Of a DNA stretch of 57,608 nucleotides, positions 18,955 through 28,688 are shown in pieces. Where the stretch lies: the NCBI GenBank assembly GCA_017461565.1, contig JAFTXQ010000016.1, forward strand, positions 104,178 to 161,785, read 5' to 3'. Under the pieces are notes generated by a model that saw only the letters and a list, made by a program, of their open reading frames with translations, searched no databases and was not told the origin of the DNA. Position 1 is the first letter of the stretch. Each line of letters opens with the position of its first letter. The position numbers and the translations under genes were made by a program. The stretch comes from Oscillospiraceae bacterium (GTDB taxonomy: Bacteria > Bacillota > Clostridia > Oscillospirales > Ruminococcaceae).

Positions 18955-20328
18955 TTGGAGAACTTCCTTACAGGCAAAAAGCACATTCATTTTATAGGAA
19001 TAGGCGGAAGCGGCATGTATCCGCTGGCGCAGATACTTCATACACAGGGCTACTATCTTACAGGCTCTGACAACAACGAGACTGCTACTCTCGATGCGGT
19101 GCGCAGGATGGGGATACCTGTGTTTCTTGGTCACGACCCTAAGAATCTTGAGGGGGCAGACCTCGTGGTGCATACAGCCGCTATCATGGCGGACAATCCC
19201 GAGCTTTGTGCGGCAAAGGCAAGCGGAGTGCTCACTGTAGAGCGCAGCGAGCTTCTGGGGCTTGTCACAAGCTGGTACAGCAAGGCTTTCTGTGTTTCGG
19301 GAACCCACGGTAAGACTACCACTTCCTCCATGCTTACACTCATTCTTCTTGCGGCAGGCATAGATATGTCGGCGGTCATCGGCGGAAAGCTTAAGAACAT
19401 CGGAGGCAGCGGAAGAGCAGGCAAGAGCGAATATATGGTGTGCGAAGCCTGCGAGTTCGTGGATACTTTCCTCAAGCTGTTCCCCGATATTTCGATAATA
19501 CTCAATATCGACCGTGACCACATGGACTATTTCAAGACCATGGAAAACCTGAAGCTGAGCTTCTCAAAGTTCTGCAAAAAGACCACAGATATGATAATCG
19601 CAAACGGCGACGACGAGAACACCATGCAGGCAGTTGCTGACAGCAGCAGTGCTGCAAAGGTGATAACCTTCGGAAAGACATCAAAAAACGATTTCTACGC
19701 CGAAAACATCAACGTCATCAGCGACTTCAACACCGAGTTCTCACTTATGCACAAGGGACAGGAGCTGATAAAACTTGCGATCCACGTTCCCGGTATCCAC
19801 AATGTTTACAATGCGGTCGCAGCCTGTGCTGCGGCGTACTCAGCAGGTATCCCTGCCGAGGCACTGCGTGACGGTCTTGAAAGCTACAACGGCACCATCC
19901 GCCGCTTTGAGCGCATCGCAGAGATAAACGGAATAACAATCGCTGACGACTATGCGCACCACCCCGCAGAGGTGGCAGTCACTCTCAGGACCGCAAAGCA
20001 GATGAGCTTCAAGCGTGTCTGGGCAGTGCATCAGCCTTTCACATATTCCCGTACAGCCATGCTGCTTGATGAGTTTGCTGAGGCGCTCTCTATCGCAGAT
20101 AAGGTGACTCTCAGCGAGATCATGGGCAGCCGTGAGAAGAACACCTACGATATCTACGCAAAGGATCTTGCGGCAAAGATAGACGGCTGCGAGTGGCGCA
20201 CCACGCTGGAAGAAGTCGCACAGTACGTTGCGGCCAATGCACAGGAAGGGGATCTTATAATCACACTGGGTTGCGGCGATGTCTATAAAGCAGCAGAACG
20301 AATAGCAGAGATACTCAAAGCTGATTAA
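18955..20328 (+). CDS. murC: UDP-N-acetylmuramate--L-alanine ligase
   Basis: Cytoplasmic Mur ligase adding the first amino acid of the peptidoglycan stem peptide. The N-terminal UDP-binding domain has FIGIGGSGM, the central ATPase domain has the P-loop GTHGKTTTSSM, and the C-terminal domain has the DDYAHHPAEV motif. Its 457 residues are normal. Translation starts at a TTG about 10 bases after AGGAAAGG. A possible weak promoter (TTCATA 18894-18899, TATATT 18917-18922, 17-bp spacer) lies just upstream. No terminator is evident after the stop. Confidence 0.95.
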   Translation: MENFLTGKKHIHFIGIGGSGMYPLAQILHTQGYYLTGSDNNETATLDAVRRMGIPVFLGHDPKNLEGADLVVHTAAIMADNPELCAAKASGVLTVERSELLGLVTSWYSKAFCVSGTHGKTTTSSMLTLILLAAGIDMSAVIGGKLKNIGGSGRAGKSEYMVCEACEFVDTFLKLFPDISIILNIDRDHMDYFKTMENLKLSFSKFCKKTTDMIIANGDDENTMQAVADSSSAAKVITFGKTSKNDFYAENINVISDFNTEFSLMHKGQELIKLAIHVPGIHNVYNAVAACAAAYSAGIPAEALRDGLESYNGTIRRFERIAEINGITIADDYAHHPAEVAVTLRTAKQMSFKRVWAVHQPFTYSRTAMLLDEFAEALSIADKVTLSEIMGSREKNTYDIYAKDLAAKIDGCEWRTTLEEVAQYVAANAQEGDLIITLGCGDVYKAAERIAEILKAD

Positions 20329-20419
20329 GCTTATTGGTTGAATTGACTAAAATACAAATAGTTGCCATTGACAATTATGAGCAAAACAACAAAATTGCAG
20401 TAAAAATCTCGCTAACCCC

Positions 20420-20447
20420 TTGATTTTTTCTGAATAATGGTTAAAAT
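20420..20447 (+). promoter_or_regulatory. Probable groESL promoter
   Basis: TTGATT (20420-20425) and TAAAAT (20442-20447) with a 16-bp spacer; an overlapping TATAAT at 20447-20452 is the alternative -10. Either places the start of transcription inside the CIRCE element that follows. Confidence 0.6.
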
Positions 20448-20451
20448 ATAA

Positions 20452-20478
20452 TTAGCACTCTTCGAAAGAGAGTGCTAA
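20452..20478 (+). promoter_or_regulatory. CIRCE operator (HrcA binding site)
   Basis: A perfect CIRCE element: TTAGCACTC, 9-base spacer, GAGTGCTAA. HrcA represses heat-shock operons at this site. It overlaps the groESL promoter region and lies in the 5' leader, 48 bases before groES. Confidence 0.97.
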
Positions 20479-20508
20479 TTATAAGTGAAAAAATAATACA
20501 TAATATAA

Positions 20509-22470
<1,962 letters not shown>

Positions 22471-22506
22471 TATCGTTCGCCTGATAATATTGTTTTCGAC
22501 AAACTG

Positions 22507-22534
22507 AAAGCTCCCGTTCAACGGGAGCTTTTTT
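22507..22534 (+). terminator. Intrinsic terminator of groESL
   Basis: Perfect 11-bp stem AAAGCTCCCGT / ACGGGAGCTTT with a 3-base loop, followed by T's. The convergent ridA gene ends at 22548, so the hairpin may serve both directions, though the minus-strand T-run is weak. Confidence 0.92.
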
Positions 22535-22547
22535 GTGTATGATATGA

Positions 22548-22919
22548 TCACTTTTCTGCGATTATTTCAATCTCAGCTAATACGCCCTTAGGAAGATCAA
22601 GCCCTCCGACACAGCTTCGTGCCGGCTTTCCGATGAAATATTCTCCGTATACCTCGTTGAAAGCTGCAAAATCATTGATATCATGCAGGTAACAGGTCGT
22701 CTTGACCACGTTTTCAAAGCTAAGACCTGCCGCTTCAAGAATAGCGCCGATGTTTTTGCAGATCTGTTCAGTCTGGGCTTCGATACCGCCCTGTACTACC
22801 TCGCCCGTTTCGGGAACAAGCGCTATCTGGCCCGAGGCAAAAAGAAGATTGCCTACAAGCTTTGCCTGGCTGTACGGTCCTATGGCGGCAGGTGCTTTAT
22901 TTGTGCTTATGTTTTCCAT
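22548..22919 (-). CDS. ridA: RidA family enamine/imine deaminase
   Basis: Hydrolyses the reactive 2-aminoacrylate and imine products released by PLP enzymes such as threonine/serine dehydratase. The 123-residue protein has the family start NKAPAAIGPYSQA, the conserved SGQI, and the catalytic arginine in PARSCVGG. It lies directly downstream of ilvA on the same strand (21 bp), which makes functional sense because IlvA produces the intermediates that RidA removes. An AAAAGGAG site precedes the ATG. Confidence 0.95.
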   Translation of the reverse strand: MENISTNKAPAAIGPYSQAKLVGNLLFASGQIALVPETGEVVQGGIEAQTEQICKNIGAILEAAGLSFENVVKTTCYLHDINDFAAFNEVYGEYFIGKPARSCVGGLDLPKGVLAEIEIIAEK

Positions 22920-22940
22920 GATAATATCTCCTTTTCAATA

Positions 22941-24146
22941 TCAATTATGGGATTCCATTAGAAGGAAGCCTTTGTCTGTGAGTGCCTGTTTGATCTCAGA
23001 AAGATGCTCAAAATTTCTGGTCTCAAGCTGTATGCGAAGATAGCAGCCATTTATATCTGAGTCAGAGTCTGCACGCTCGTGATGCACTGCTGTGACATTT
23101 CCGCCAAGCTTTGCGATGATAGAAGCGACGCCCGTAAGCTGTCCGGGCTTGTCAACGAGTTGAATTGTCAGCAGACAGTTTCTGCCTGATTTTACAAGTC
23201 CACGGCGGATGACTCTGGATAGTATAGTTACATCGATATTTCCGCCCGAAACCAGACAAACCACTTTTTTGCCCTTGACGGGTATCTTGTTGAACATCAC
23301 TGCTGCAACTGAAACAGCACCTGCGCCTTCTGCAATAAGCTTCTGCTGCTCGATAAGTGCAAGGATAGCGCCTGATATCTCGTCATCGGTTACTGTTACG
23401 ATCTCGTCAACATATTCCTTTACATATTCGAAAGTATTTACGCCGGGTTCCTTCACTGCGATACCGTCTGCTATGGTGGAAACGGAAGCGAGTCGCTCGA
23501 TCTTTCCGTCGGTCACGGAGTTCGCCATGCTTGGCGCTCCTGCTGCCTGAACGCCGTAGACCTTGATATGCGGTGCAAGCTGCTTTATCGCATAGGCAAC
23601 GCCGCTGATAAGACCACCTCCGCCGATAGGTACTACAACAGCATCCATCTCGGGAAGCTGATCCAGTAGCTCAAGACCGATCGTACCCTGGCCTGCTATT
23701 ACATTTTCATCGTCAAATGGATGAATGAACGTATAGCCCATTTCGTCACGGAGCTGCAACGCCTTTTTATATGCGTCGTCATATACGCCTTCCACAAGGC
23801 ATACATCGGCACCGTAGGCCTTTGTTGCCTCTACTTTTGAGATGGGCGCTCCGTCAGGAAGACAGATGAGCGACTTTATTCCTGCTTTTGTTGCCGCAAG
23901 AGCAACGCCCTGTGCGTGATTTCCTGCCGAGCAGGCGATAACGCCACGTGATCTTTCTTCCTCTGTCAGTTGGGAGATCTTGAAGTATGCGCCTCGCACT
24001 TTAAAAGAGCCTGTGACCTGAAGATTTTCTGTCTTGAGATAGACGTCCGCTTCGGGATTTATTTTCGGTGCCTTGATAAGGTCGGTGGTCCTGATGACCT
24101 CCTTGAGAACGTGTGAAGCCTTGTAGATCCTGTCGAGTGTAAGCAT
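22941..24146 (-). CDS. ilvA: Threonine ammonia-lyase with C-terminal ACT domain
   Basis: PLP enzyme converting threonine to 2-oxobutyrate and ammonia, the first step towards isoleucine. The PLP lysine is in GSFKVRGAYFKI; the phosphate-binding GGGGLISG loop is intact. A single ACT domain ends the protein (LLTIQLVDKPGQLTGVASII). At 401 residues it is the short form. The frame is open further upstream, but that extension translates the leader's terminator; the ATG at 24146 has an AGGAGG site. Transcription is probably attenuated by the leader at 24195-24443, and ridA follows. Confidence 0.95.
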   Translation of the reverse strand: MLTLDRIYKASHVLKEVIRTTDLIKAPKINPEADVYLKTENLQVTGSFKVRGAYFKISQLTEEERSRGVIACSAGNHAQGVALAATKAGIKSLICLPDGAPISKVEATKAYGADVCLVEGVYDDAYKKALQLRDEMGYTFIHPFDDENVIAGQGTIGLELLDQLPEMDAVVVPIGGGGLISGVAYAIKQLAPHIKVYGVQAAGAPSMANSVTDGKIERLASVSTIADGIAVKEPGVNTFEYVKEYVDEIVTVTDDEISGAILALIEQQKLIAEGAGAVSVAAVMFNKIPVKGKKVVCLVSGGNIDVTILSRVIRRGLVKSGRNCLLTIQLVDKPGQLTGVASIIAKLGGNVTAVHHERADSDSDINGCYLRIQLETRNFEHLSEIKQALTDKGFLLMESHN

Positions 24147-24194
24147 AGTATTTTCCTCCTCTAAAATCGTGTGCAGAGGGGGGCAGCATCCACT

Positions 24195-24228
24195 AAAAAA
24201 GCCCCCTGACCAAAATGGAGAGAGGGGC
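24195..24228 (-). terminator. Attenuator hairpin in the ilvA leader
   Basis: Read on the minus strand, GCCCCT and GGGGGC pair around an inner CC/GG stem and are followed by six T's, 48 bases before the ilvA start. An alternative pairing of the same G-run with GCCCCCCT at 24177-24184 would break this terminator. Confidence 0.75.
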
Positions 24229-24443
24229 AACAGTATAAGCAAAACTCAGCCTCTGTACATCCAACAATGCACTTCCCTGTAACGGTGGAAATCCGTACGG
24301 TCTTACTTTTGGTTCAGACCGTCTGCTATGGGTGGATCATATCCGTTGTCCTTACTGCCTCGCACCAGACGGCAGCTCTCTGTAAAGGGTGGTGGCGAAT
24401 ATGGCGGTGATACCGCACCCGTCAACGCATTTATCAAGTTTGT
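24195..24443 (-). promoter_or_regulatory. T-box-like leader of ilvA-ridA, possible isoleucine specifier
   Basis: On the minus strand the distal part of T-box Stem I is recognisable: AGAGAGCTGCC, an apical GTCTGGTGCGA, then GGCAG, with CCTTTAC/GTAAGG pairing below. The base of Stem I pairs GGGTG with CACCC. A candidate specifier ATC (Ile) lies just before CACCC, which fits a threonine deaminase gene. A Stem III-like hairpin (ACGGTCT / AGACCGT) follows, then the terminator above. I could not find the usual AGGGTGGNACCGCG T-box sequence, so the class is likely but not proven. Confidence 0.6.
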
Positions 24444-24449
24444 GCTTTA

Positions 24450-24478
24450 ATTATACAACGTGATAAAGCATTTGTCAA
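24450..24478 (-). promoter_or_regulatory. Sigma-A promoter of ilvA leader
   Basis: On the minus strand TTGACA (24478-24473) and TATAAT (24455-24450) with a 17-bp spacer, a full consensus promoter placing the transcript start near 24443. Confidence 0.92.
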
Positions 24479-24501
24479 GGGGGTAACGAAAATTTTTTTA
24501 G

Positions 24502-24530
24502 TTGTTTTTTTTCTGTAAATATGTTATACT
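24502..24530 (+). promoter_or_regulatory. Sigma-A promoter of the DIP1984 gene
   Basis: TTGTTT (24502-24507) and TATACT (24525-24530), 17-bp spacer, divergent from the ilvA promoter and about 37 bp before the start codon. Confidence 0.75.
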
Positions 24531-24566
24531 TTAAGCGTCGATAAATTACGAACAGGAGGATTAATT

Positions 24567-25016
24567 ATGAAGCTTGCAGAAGCATTGCAGGAGCGTGCAG
24601 ATCTCAACCGAAGGATCGCACAGCTCCGTTCCAGACTTATAAACAACGCACTTAAGCAGGAAGGGGAAGAGCCTGCCGAGGATCCCGCAGAGCTGCTTTC
24701 CGAGCTTGACCGCTGCACTGAGCAGCTTGAAGCTGTTATATCTGCAATAAATCTTGCAAACTGCCGCACTAAGGTAGACGGCAAGACTCTTACTGAGCTG
24801 ATCGCACGCAGGGATTGTCTTACGATGAAGATACAGTCATACCGTGATCTTATTGCAGAAGCCAGTTGCACTGCACAGCGGGCCACTCGTTCTGAAATAA
24901 GAATATTAAGCTCCGTAAATGTCAAAGAGCTGCAAAAGAATGCGGATCTTCTTTCAAAGGAGCTTCGGCTGCTTGACAATCTGATACAGCAGACAAACTG
25001 GCTGACAGATATCTGA
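24567..25016 (+). CDS. DIP1984 family protein (septicolysin-like)
   Basis: A 149-residue all-helical protein of the DIP1984 family, sometimes named septicolysin; its function is not established. Signature segments are MKLAEALQERADLNRRIAQL, EGEEPAEDPAELL, and QRATRSEI. Most of the length is predicted coiled coil. The ATG has an AGGAGG site. It is transcribed from its own promoter, divergent from ilvA; a hairpin with a T-run at 25082-25107 could end its transcript. Confidence 0.85.
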   Translation: MKLAEALQERADLNRRIAQLRSRLINNALKQEGEEPAEDPAELLSELDRCTEQLEAVISAINLANCRTKVDGKTLTELIARRDCLTMKIQSYRDLIAEASCTAQRATRSEIRILSSVNVKELQKNADLLSKELRLLDNLIQQTNWLTDI

Positions 25017-25030
25017 TTTCGGAAAGCGGT

Positions 25031-25107
25031 AGTCCGGAGGGCGAATGTCATCTCTGTGGCTGAGAATGAGTCCACCTGACAGTGCTGAAGGGCAGGCACA
25101 TCTTTTT
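25031..25107 (+). ncRNA. Possible structured RNA element before apbE
   Basis: Nested inverted repeats are visible: TGTCA (25046-25050) with TGACA (25077-25081), enclosing GTGG (25056-25059) with CCAC (25072-25075), followed by a separate stem GTGCT / GGCAC (25082-25099) and five T's at about 25103-25107. It could be a riboswitch-like aptamer with a terminator, or only the terminator of the gene before. I do not recognise the family. Two overlapping short reading frames in this 354-bp gap are not supported as genes. Confidence 0.35.
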
Positions 25108-25370
25108 GATCGTCACGCCCCGACACATTACAGATGTATTTTTATATTTCAATGCTTATTACCCGACATTGACTCAGGACGAGGGAGGGACTGGGGAACT
25201 TTCCAAAACAAAACACAAACAGTATATTCTGTTACGTATTACACTATGTGTATTGCGCTCCTGTCGGTTTCGACGTTATTTTATATTTCTATATTTTTTT
25301 GTGTTGTGTCTGTTTGTAATATATCTGATAATATTACTCAGTGTAATCGGATTTGAGCGGAGGTGCTGGC

Positions 25371-26378
25371 TTGCGCAGATTTATGGCGATAATAGTAAGT
25401 GTGCTGACGCTTGTAGGATGCGGTGTACAAGAGAATAAAACGCAGCGTAGCTTTTTCGCAATGGACACGGTCATGAATGTGACAGTATACGGTGATAATT
25501 CCGAGAAGCTGGTACAACAAGCAGGAAATATGCTTGATAATATGTCTGTACTGTGGTCGGTAACTGACGAAAACAGTGAGATATACGCCATAAATCACAG
25601 TGGTGGAGGGACCGTGGATATTTCTGCTGAAACATCAGAGCTTATACGCTTTGCATTGGAGATGGATGGTCTTACTGACGGCGCATTGGATGTCACACTG
25701 TATCCCGTTATTAAAGAGTGGGGCTTCACGACCGGAGAGTATAAAATACCTTCCGAGGAGCGGTTGTATCAGCTTCTGAAGTATACAGGCACCCAAAATG
25801 TCATACTCGCCGAAAACAGCGTCACGGTTGCCGAGGGTACAGAGATAGATCTCGGTGCCGTTGCAAAGGGGTATGCAGGAGACAAACTGTACAAATATTT
25901 GACCGAAAATGGAGTGACCTCAGCACTGCTTGATCTGGGGGGAAACATCCATGCAATAGGGGTCTCTCCTGATGGCAGTCCATGGAGGCTGGGCGTGCGT
26001 TCGCCTGATGGCAACGGTAATGTTGCAGTGCTTGAGATAAGCGATATGGCGGCTGTTACCTCGGGCGGATACGAGCGTTATTTCATCGGAGATGACGGAA
26101 AACGCTACTGCCACATAATCGATCCGGCAACAGGCTGTCCTGCTGACAGCGGACTTGCTTCGGCTACGATAGTGGGCAGACATGGAGCGTTGTGTGACGC
26201 TCTTTCTACCGCTGTTTATGTAATGGGTGCAGAAAAAGCCGAGGCTCTGTGGCGTAAGATCGGCGGGTTTGATATGATCCTCATAACGGACGGTGGAGAT
26301 ATGCTGATAACGGAAGGATTGAAAGACGTGCTGTCTATTGCAGATGCATTTTATGGAGAGCTTAAGGTCATCAGCTGA
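25371..26378 (+). CDS. apbE: FAD:protein FMN transferase, lipoprotein ApbE
   Basis: Attaches FMN covalently to threonine or serine of flavoproteins such as Rnf/Nqr subunits, on the outer face of the membrane. The N-terminal signal ends in a lipobox (LVGC, cysteine about residue 17). Family motifs include AMDTVMNVTVYG, DLGAVAKGYAGD, LLDLGGNIHAIG, YCHIIDPATG and CDALSTAVYVMG. The frame is open from a TTG at 25353, but the TTG at 25371 follows GGAGGTG by 5 bases and begins the signal peptide (MRRFMAIIVSVL), giving 335 residues. No rnf or nqr genes are in the window, so its target is elsewhere. Confidence 0.93.
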   Translation: MRRFMAIIVSVLTLVGCGVQENKTQRSFFAMDTVMNVTVYGDNSEKLVQQAGNMLDNMSVLWSVTDENSEIYAINHSGGGTVDISAETSELIRFALEMDGLTDGALDVTLYPVIKEWGFTTGEYKIPSEERLYQLLKYTGTQNVILAENSVTVAEGTEIDLGAVAKGYAGDKLYKYLTENGVTSALLDLGGNIHAIGVSPDGSPWRLGVRSPDGNGNVAVLEISDMAAVTSGGYERYFIGDDGKRYCHIIDPATGCPADSGLASATIVGRHGALCDALSTAVYVMGAEKAEALWRKIGGFDMILITDGGDMLITEGLKDVLSIADAFYGELKVIS

Positions 26379-26415
26379 ATTCTCCATATACAAAAAAACG
26401 TTCTGAATAAAAATG

Positions 26416-26446
26416 AACCGCTTCATGATATTTACATGAAGCGGTT
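26416..26446. terminator. Bidirectional terminator between apbE and carD-like gene
   Basis: Perfect 12-bp stem AACCGCTTCATG / CATGAAGCGGTT with a 7-base loop in the gap between convergent genes; T-rich on both exits. Confidence 0.85.
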
Positions 26447-26484
26447 TAGTTATTATTGTGATTTGTTACAATGCGGTCAGGGCA

Positions 26485-26988
26485 TTATCTGGCTGAGAGT
26501 GTGTCAAGTATGAAACCTTCGATTTCACCTTCACTGATGCCAAGCACGAAGGAGAATTCACGGTTTATCAGCGCTTCGGCGGCTTTCATTGCTTTTTCGT
26601 CTGCTGCAAGTAGCTTTTTTCCCTGTGAAATGCGGTTCTGCTTTTCAAGGTAAAGCGAGTGCATCATGCTTATAATAAGTCGGTGATCACCGCTGCCAAG
26701 CACCTCGTTGAAGCGCTCCTTGCGGCGTATCTCGGTATCGCCCCAGTCAGGCTGCTCGCCTTTCATACTCTCTATAAGGGCATATATCTCATCTTTTGAA
26801 AGCAGTCGGCGCAGCTTTTCCTCGGCACGATCCATAGGTACATAATATTTTGAGCGCTGATCGTTCTCGGGCACGAGTATACAGTATTCACGCTGTGTTA
26901 CGCCGTCGAAGCATTTGGTCTCAAAGCCGTCAATACGGCATATCTCGGATGAGCGATACATCACATAGTTGCCTGTCTGAAGCTGCAT
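26485..26988 (-). CDS. CarD/CdnL-family transcriptional regulator
   Basis: RNA polymerase-binding regulator of the CarD_CdnL_TRCF family, which stabilises promoter open complexes. The N-terminal Tudor-like RNAP-interacting domain spans about residues 1-60 (GNYVMYRSSEICRIDGFE, YYVPMD). The C-terminal helical DNA-binding part includes LEKQNRISQGKKLLAADEKA, with the KxxxxxD/E pattern seen in the family. Its 167 residues are normal. It is a single gene with its own promoter and a shared terminator with apbE. Confidence 0.9.
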   Translation of the reverse strand: MQLQTGNYVMYRSSEICRIDGFETKCFDGVTQREYCILVPENDQRSKYYVPMDRAEEKLRRLLSKDEIYALIESMKGEQPDWGDTEIRRKERFNEVLGSGDHRLIISMMHSLYLEKQNRISQGKKLLAADEKAMKAAEALINREFSFVLGISEGEIEGFILDTLSAR

Positions 26989-27055
26989 GGGGGACCTCCG
27001 TTTTCAAGTGTGAAAGATGTTTTCATAAAAAGGTACATTTTATGTCATTATATTA

Positions 27056-27084
27056 ATTTTATCATGAAAACGGATTTTTTTCAA
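27056..27084 (-). promoter_or_regulatory. Sigma-A promoter of the CarD-like gene
   Basis: On the minus strand TTGAAA (27084-27079) and TAAAAT (27061-27056), 17-bp spacer, about 68 bp before the start codon. Confidence 0.75.
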
Positions 27085-27141
27085 AGGCAATAATCCACAA
27101 GAAATCACGAGTTAATTATGGGCATTGTGAACAAACACATT

Positions 27142-28542
27142 TTATTTCCAGCAGTCCACGTCATGGGGAAGACCTATATCTGCGGCGTGAAACACAGGAT
27201 CTGTGCCTGCCTTGCGCTGCTGCTCATAGTTTTTCAGCGCACGTACAGCGTATTTTCCTAGTATGAAGATAACCGGCATATTGATAAGCGTCATACCGCC
27301 CATAAGGATATCGGAGATGTTCCACAGCAGATCGGCGCTTAGGCCTGCGCCTATCAGTATAACGACCGAAGCTATGATATGATAGATCAGCATGAACAGC
27401 TTGCCGGGCTGCTTTTTCATGATGTAGATGATGCACTTATCTACATAGAACAGGTTACCGAGCAGCGTTGTGAATGCGAACAGTATCATTGCGATTGTAA
27501 TGAATATCGGGCCGAAGTCACCGAGAGTTGTCTGAAGTGCCGCCTGGATATAGGGTGCACCAGAAAGCTCCTCAGAGGGCTGCACGCCCGAGCACATACA
27601 CATAAAGGCTGTCGCACTGCACACGAGTATAGTGTCGATGAACACGGAAAGCACCTGTACAAGTCCCTGCTTTGCAGGATGACTGACCTCGGCCGAAGCG
27701 GATGCGTTTGGAGCTGAGCCTACGCCTGCCTCGTTGCTGAAAAGACCTCGCTTGATTCCGTACATCACGCAGGAGCCGCCAAAGCCGCCGAATATTGCCT
27801 CGGTATCAAACGCTTCAGTGAATATGGTGGTAAAAACCTCGGGCAGGGAAGTGATGTTTATAAATACGATAACAAGTGCAACAATGATATATGCAACGCC
27901 CATGACAGGCACGAGGAAGGATGTAGCCTTTATCACTCTCTTACCGCCGCCGATAAGGCACCAGCAGACGATGACCGCAACTATACCGCCGATGATCCAC
28001 GGTGTGATTTTTGCGTCATAGAAGCTATATGAGGAAAACGTTGACTGAAGATTATAGGAGGCGAGCATATTGAAGCCAAAGCCGTAGGTAAGTATCAGGA
28101 ACACTGAGAACACCACGGCAAGTGGTCTGCACTTTAATGCGGCTTCGATGTAATAGGCGGGACCGCCGTAACAGCCGTCTGCGCCATTCTTCTTGTATAT
28201 CTGGGCAAGCGTGCTTTCTACAAATGCGGAGGCGCTTCCGATTATGGCGATGACCCACATCCAGAATACTGAGCCAAATCCGCCTATGCAAAGTGCGGTG
28301 GATACACCGATGATATTACCTGTACCTACTCGTGAGGCGGTGGACACCATCAGCGCCTGAAAGGAGGAGACGCTTTTGTCACCCTTTGGCTTTTCGGTGA
28401 CGGCACGTATCTGCGCTCCGAATAATCTGAACTGTGCGAATTTTGTGCGGAAAGTGAAATAAAGTCCGCCTGCGATAAGCAGGATAATGAGGATATAGCT
28501 GTAAAGTGCATCGCTTACAACGGATACGATCTGATCAAGCAT
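27142..28542 (-). CDS. Alanine/glycine:cation symporter (AGCS family)
   Basis: Sodium- or proton-coupled uptake of small neutral amino acids across the cytoplasmic membrane. The 466-residue protein has about 11 hydrophobic segments and the family signature NEAGVGSAPNASASAEV, plus ASRVGTGNIIGVSTA. The start lies after an AGGAG site, downstream of a full consensus promoter. It is divergent from hydF. Substrate choice between alanine, glycine and glutamine cannot be settled from sequence. Confidence 0.93.
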   Translation of the reverse strand: MLDQIVSVVSDALYSYILIILLIAGGLYFTFRTKFAQFRLFGAQIRAVTEKPKGDKSVSSFQALMVSTASRVGTGNIIGVSTALCIGGFGSVFWMWVIAIIGSASAFVESTLAQIYKKNGADGCYGGPAYYIEAALKCRPLAVVFSVFLILTYGFGFNMLASYNLQSTFSSYSFYDAKITPWIIGGIVAVIVCWCLIGGGKRVIKATSFLVPVMGVAYIIVALVIVFINITSLPEVFTTIFTEAFDTEAIFGGFGGSCVMYGIKRGLFSNEAGVGSAPNASASAEVSHPAKQGLVQVLSVFIDTILVCSATAFMCMCSGVQPSEELSGAPYIQAALQTTLGDFGPIFITIAMILFAFTTLLGNLFYVDKCIIYIMKKQPGKLFMLIYHIIASVVILIGAGLSADLLWNISDILMGGMTLINMPVIFILGKYAVRALKNYEQQRKAGTDPVFHAADIGLPHDVDCWK

Positions 28543-28574
28543 AAAAATCTCCTGTCTTTGTTTTTAACAGTATA

Positions 28575-28603
28575 ATTATATCAAATATTTTCCGTTTAGT
28601 CAA
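28575..28603 (-). promoter_or_regulatory. Sigma-A promoter of the AGCS symporter
   Basis: On the minus strand TTGACT (28603-28598) and TATAAT (28580-28575), 17-bp spacer. Confidence 0.88.
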
Positions 28604-28613
28604 ATCAACTCTC

Positions 28614-28642
28614 TTGACCCCTTGGTGTAAAAGGAGTATAAT
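28614..28642 (+). promoter_or_regulatory. Sigma-A promoter of hydF
   Basis: TTGACC (28614-28619) and TATAAT (28637-28642), 17-bp spacer, back to back with the symporter promoter (10 bp between the two -35 boxes). Confidence 0.88.
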
Positions 28643-28688
28643 TAGTTATACGCATACAGCGTGATAATAAACAGCAGGGAGCAATATT

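Noticed and set aside
24147-24242. N-terminal extension of ilvA
   Set aside because: It translates the attenuator hairpin; the ATG at 24146 has the ribosome site.
24242-24440. GGTGG-type T-box-like strings on the plus strand
   Set aside because: They resemble a T-box sequence only in the antisense direction; the promoter and Stem I motifs are on the minus strand.
25045-25438. Two overlapping short frames before apbE
   Set aside because: They cross hairpins and the apbE signal sequence, and their translations look random.
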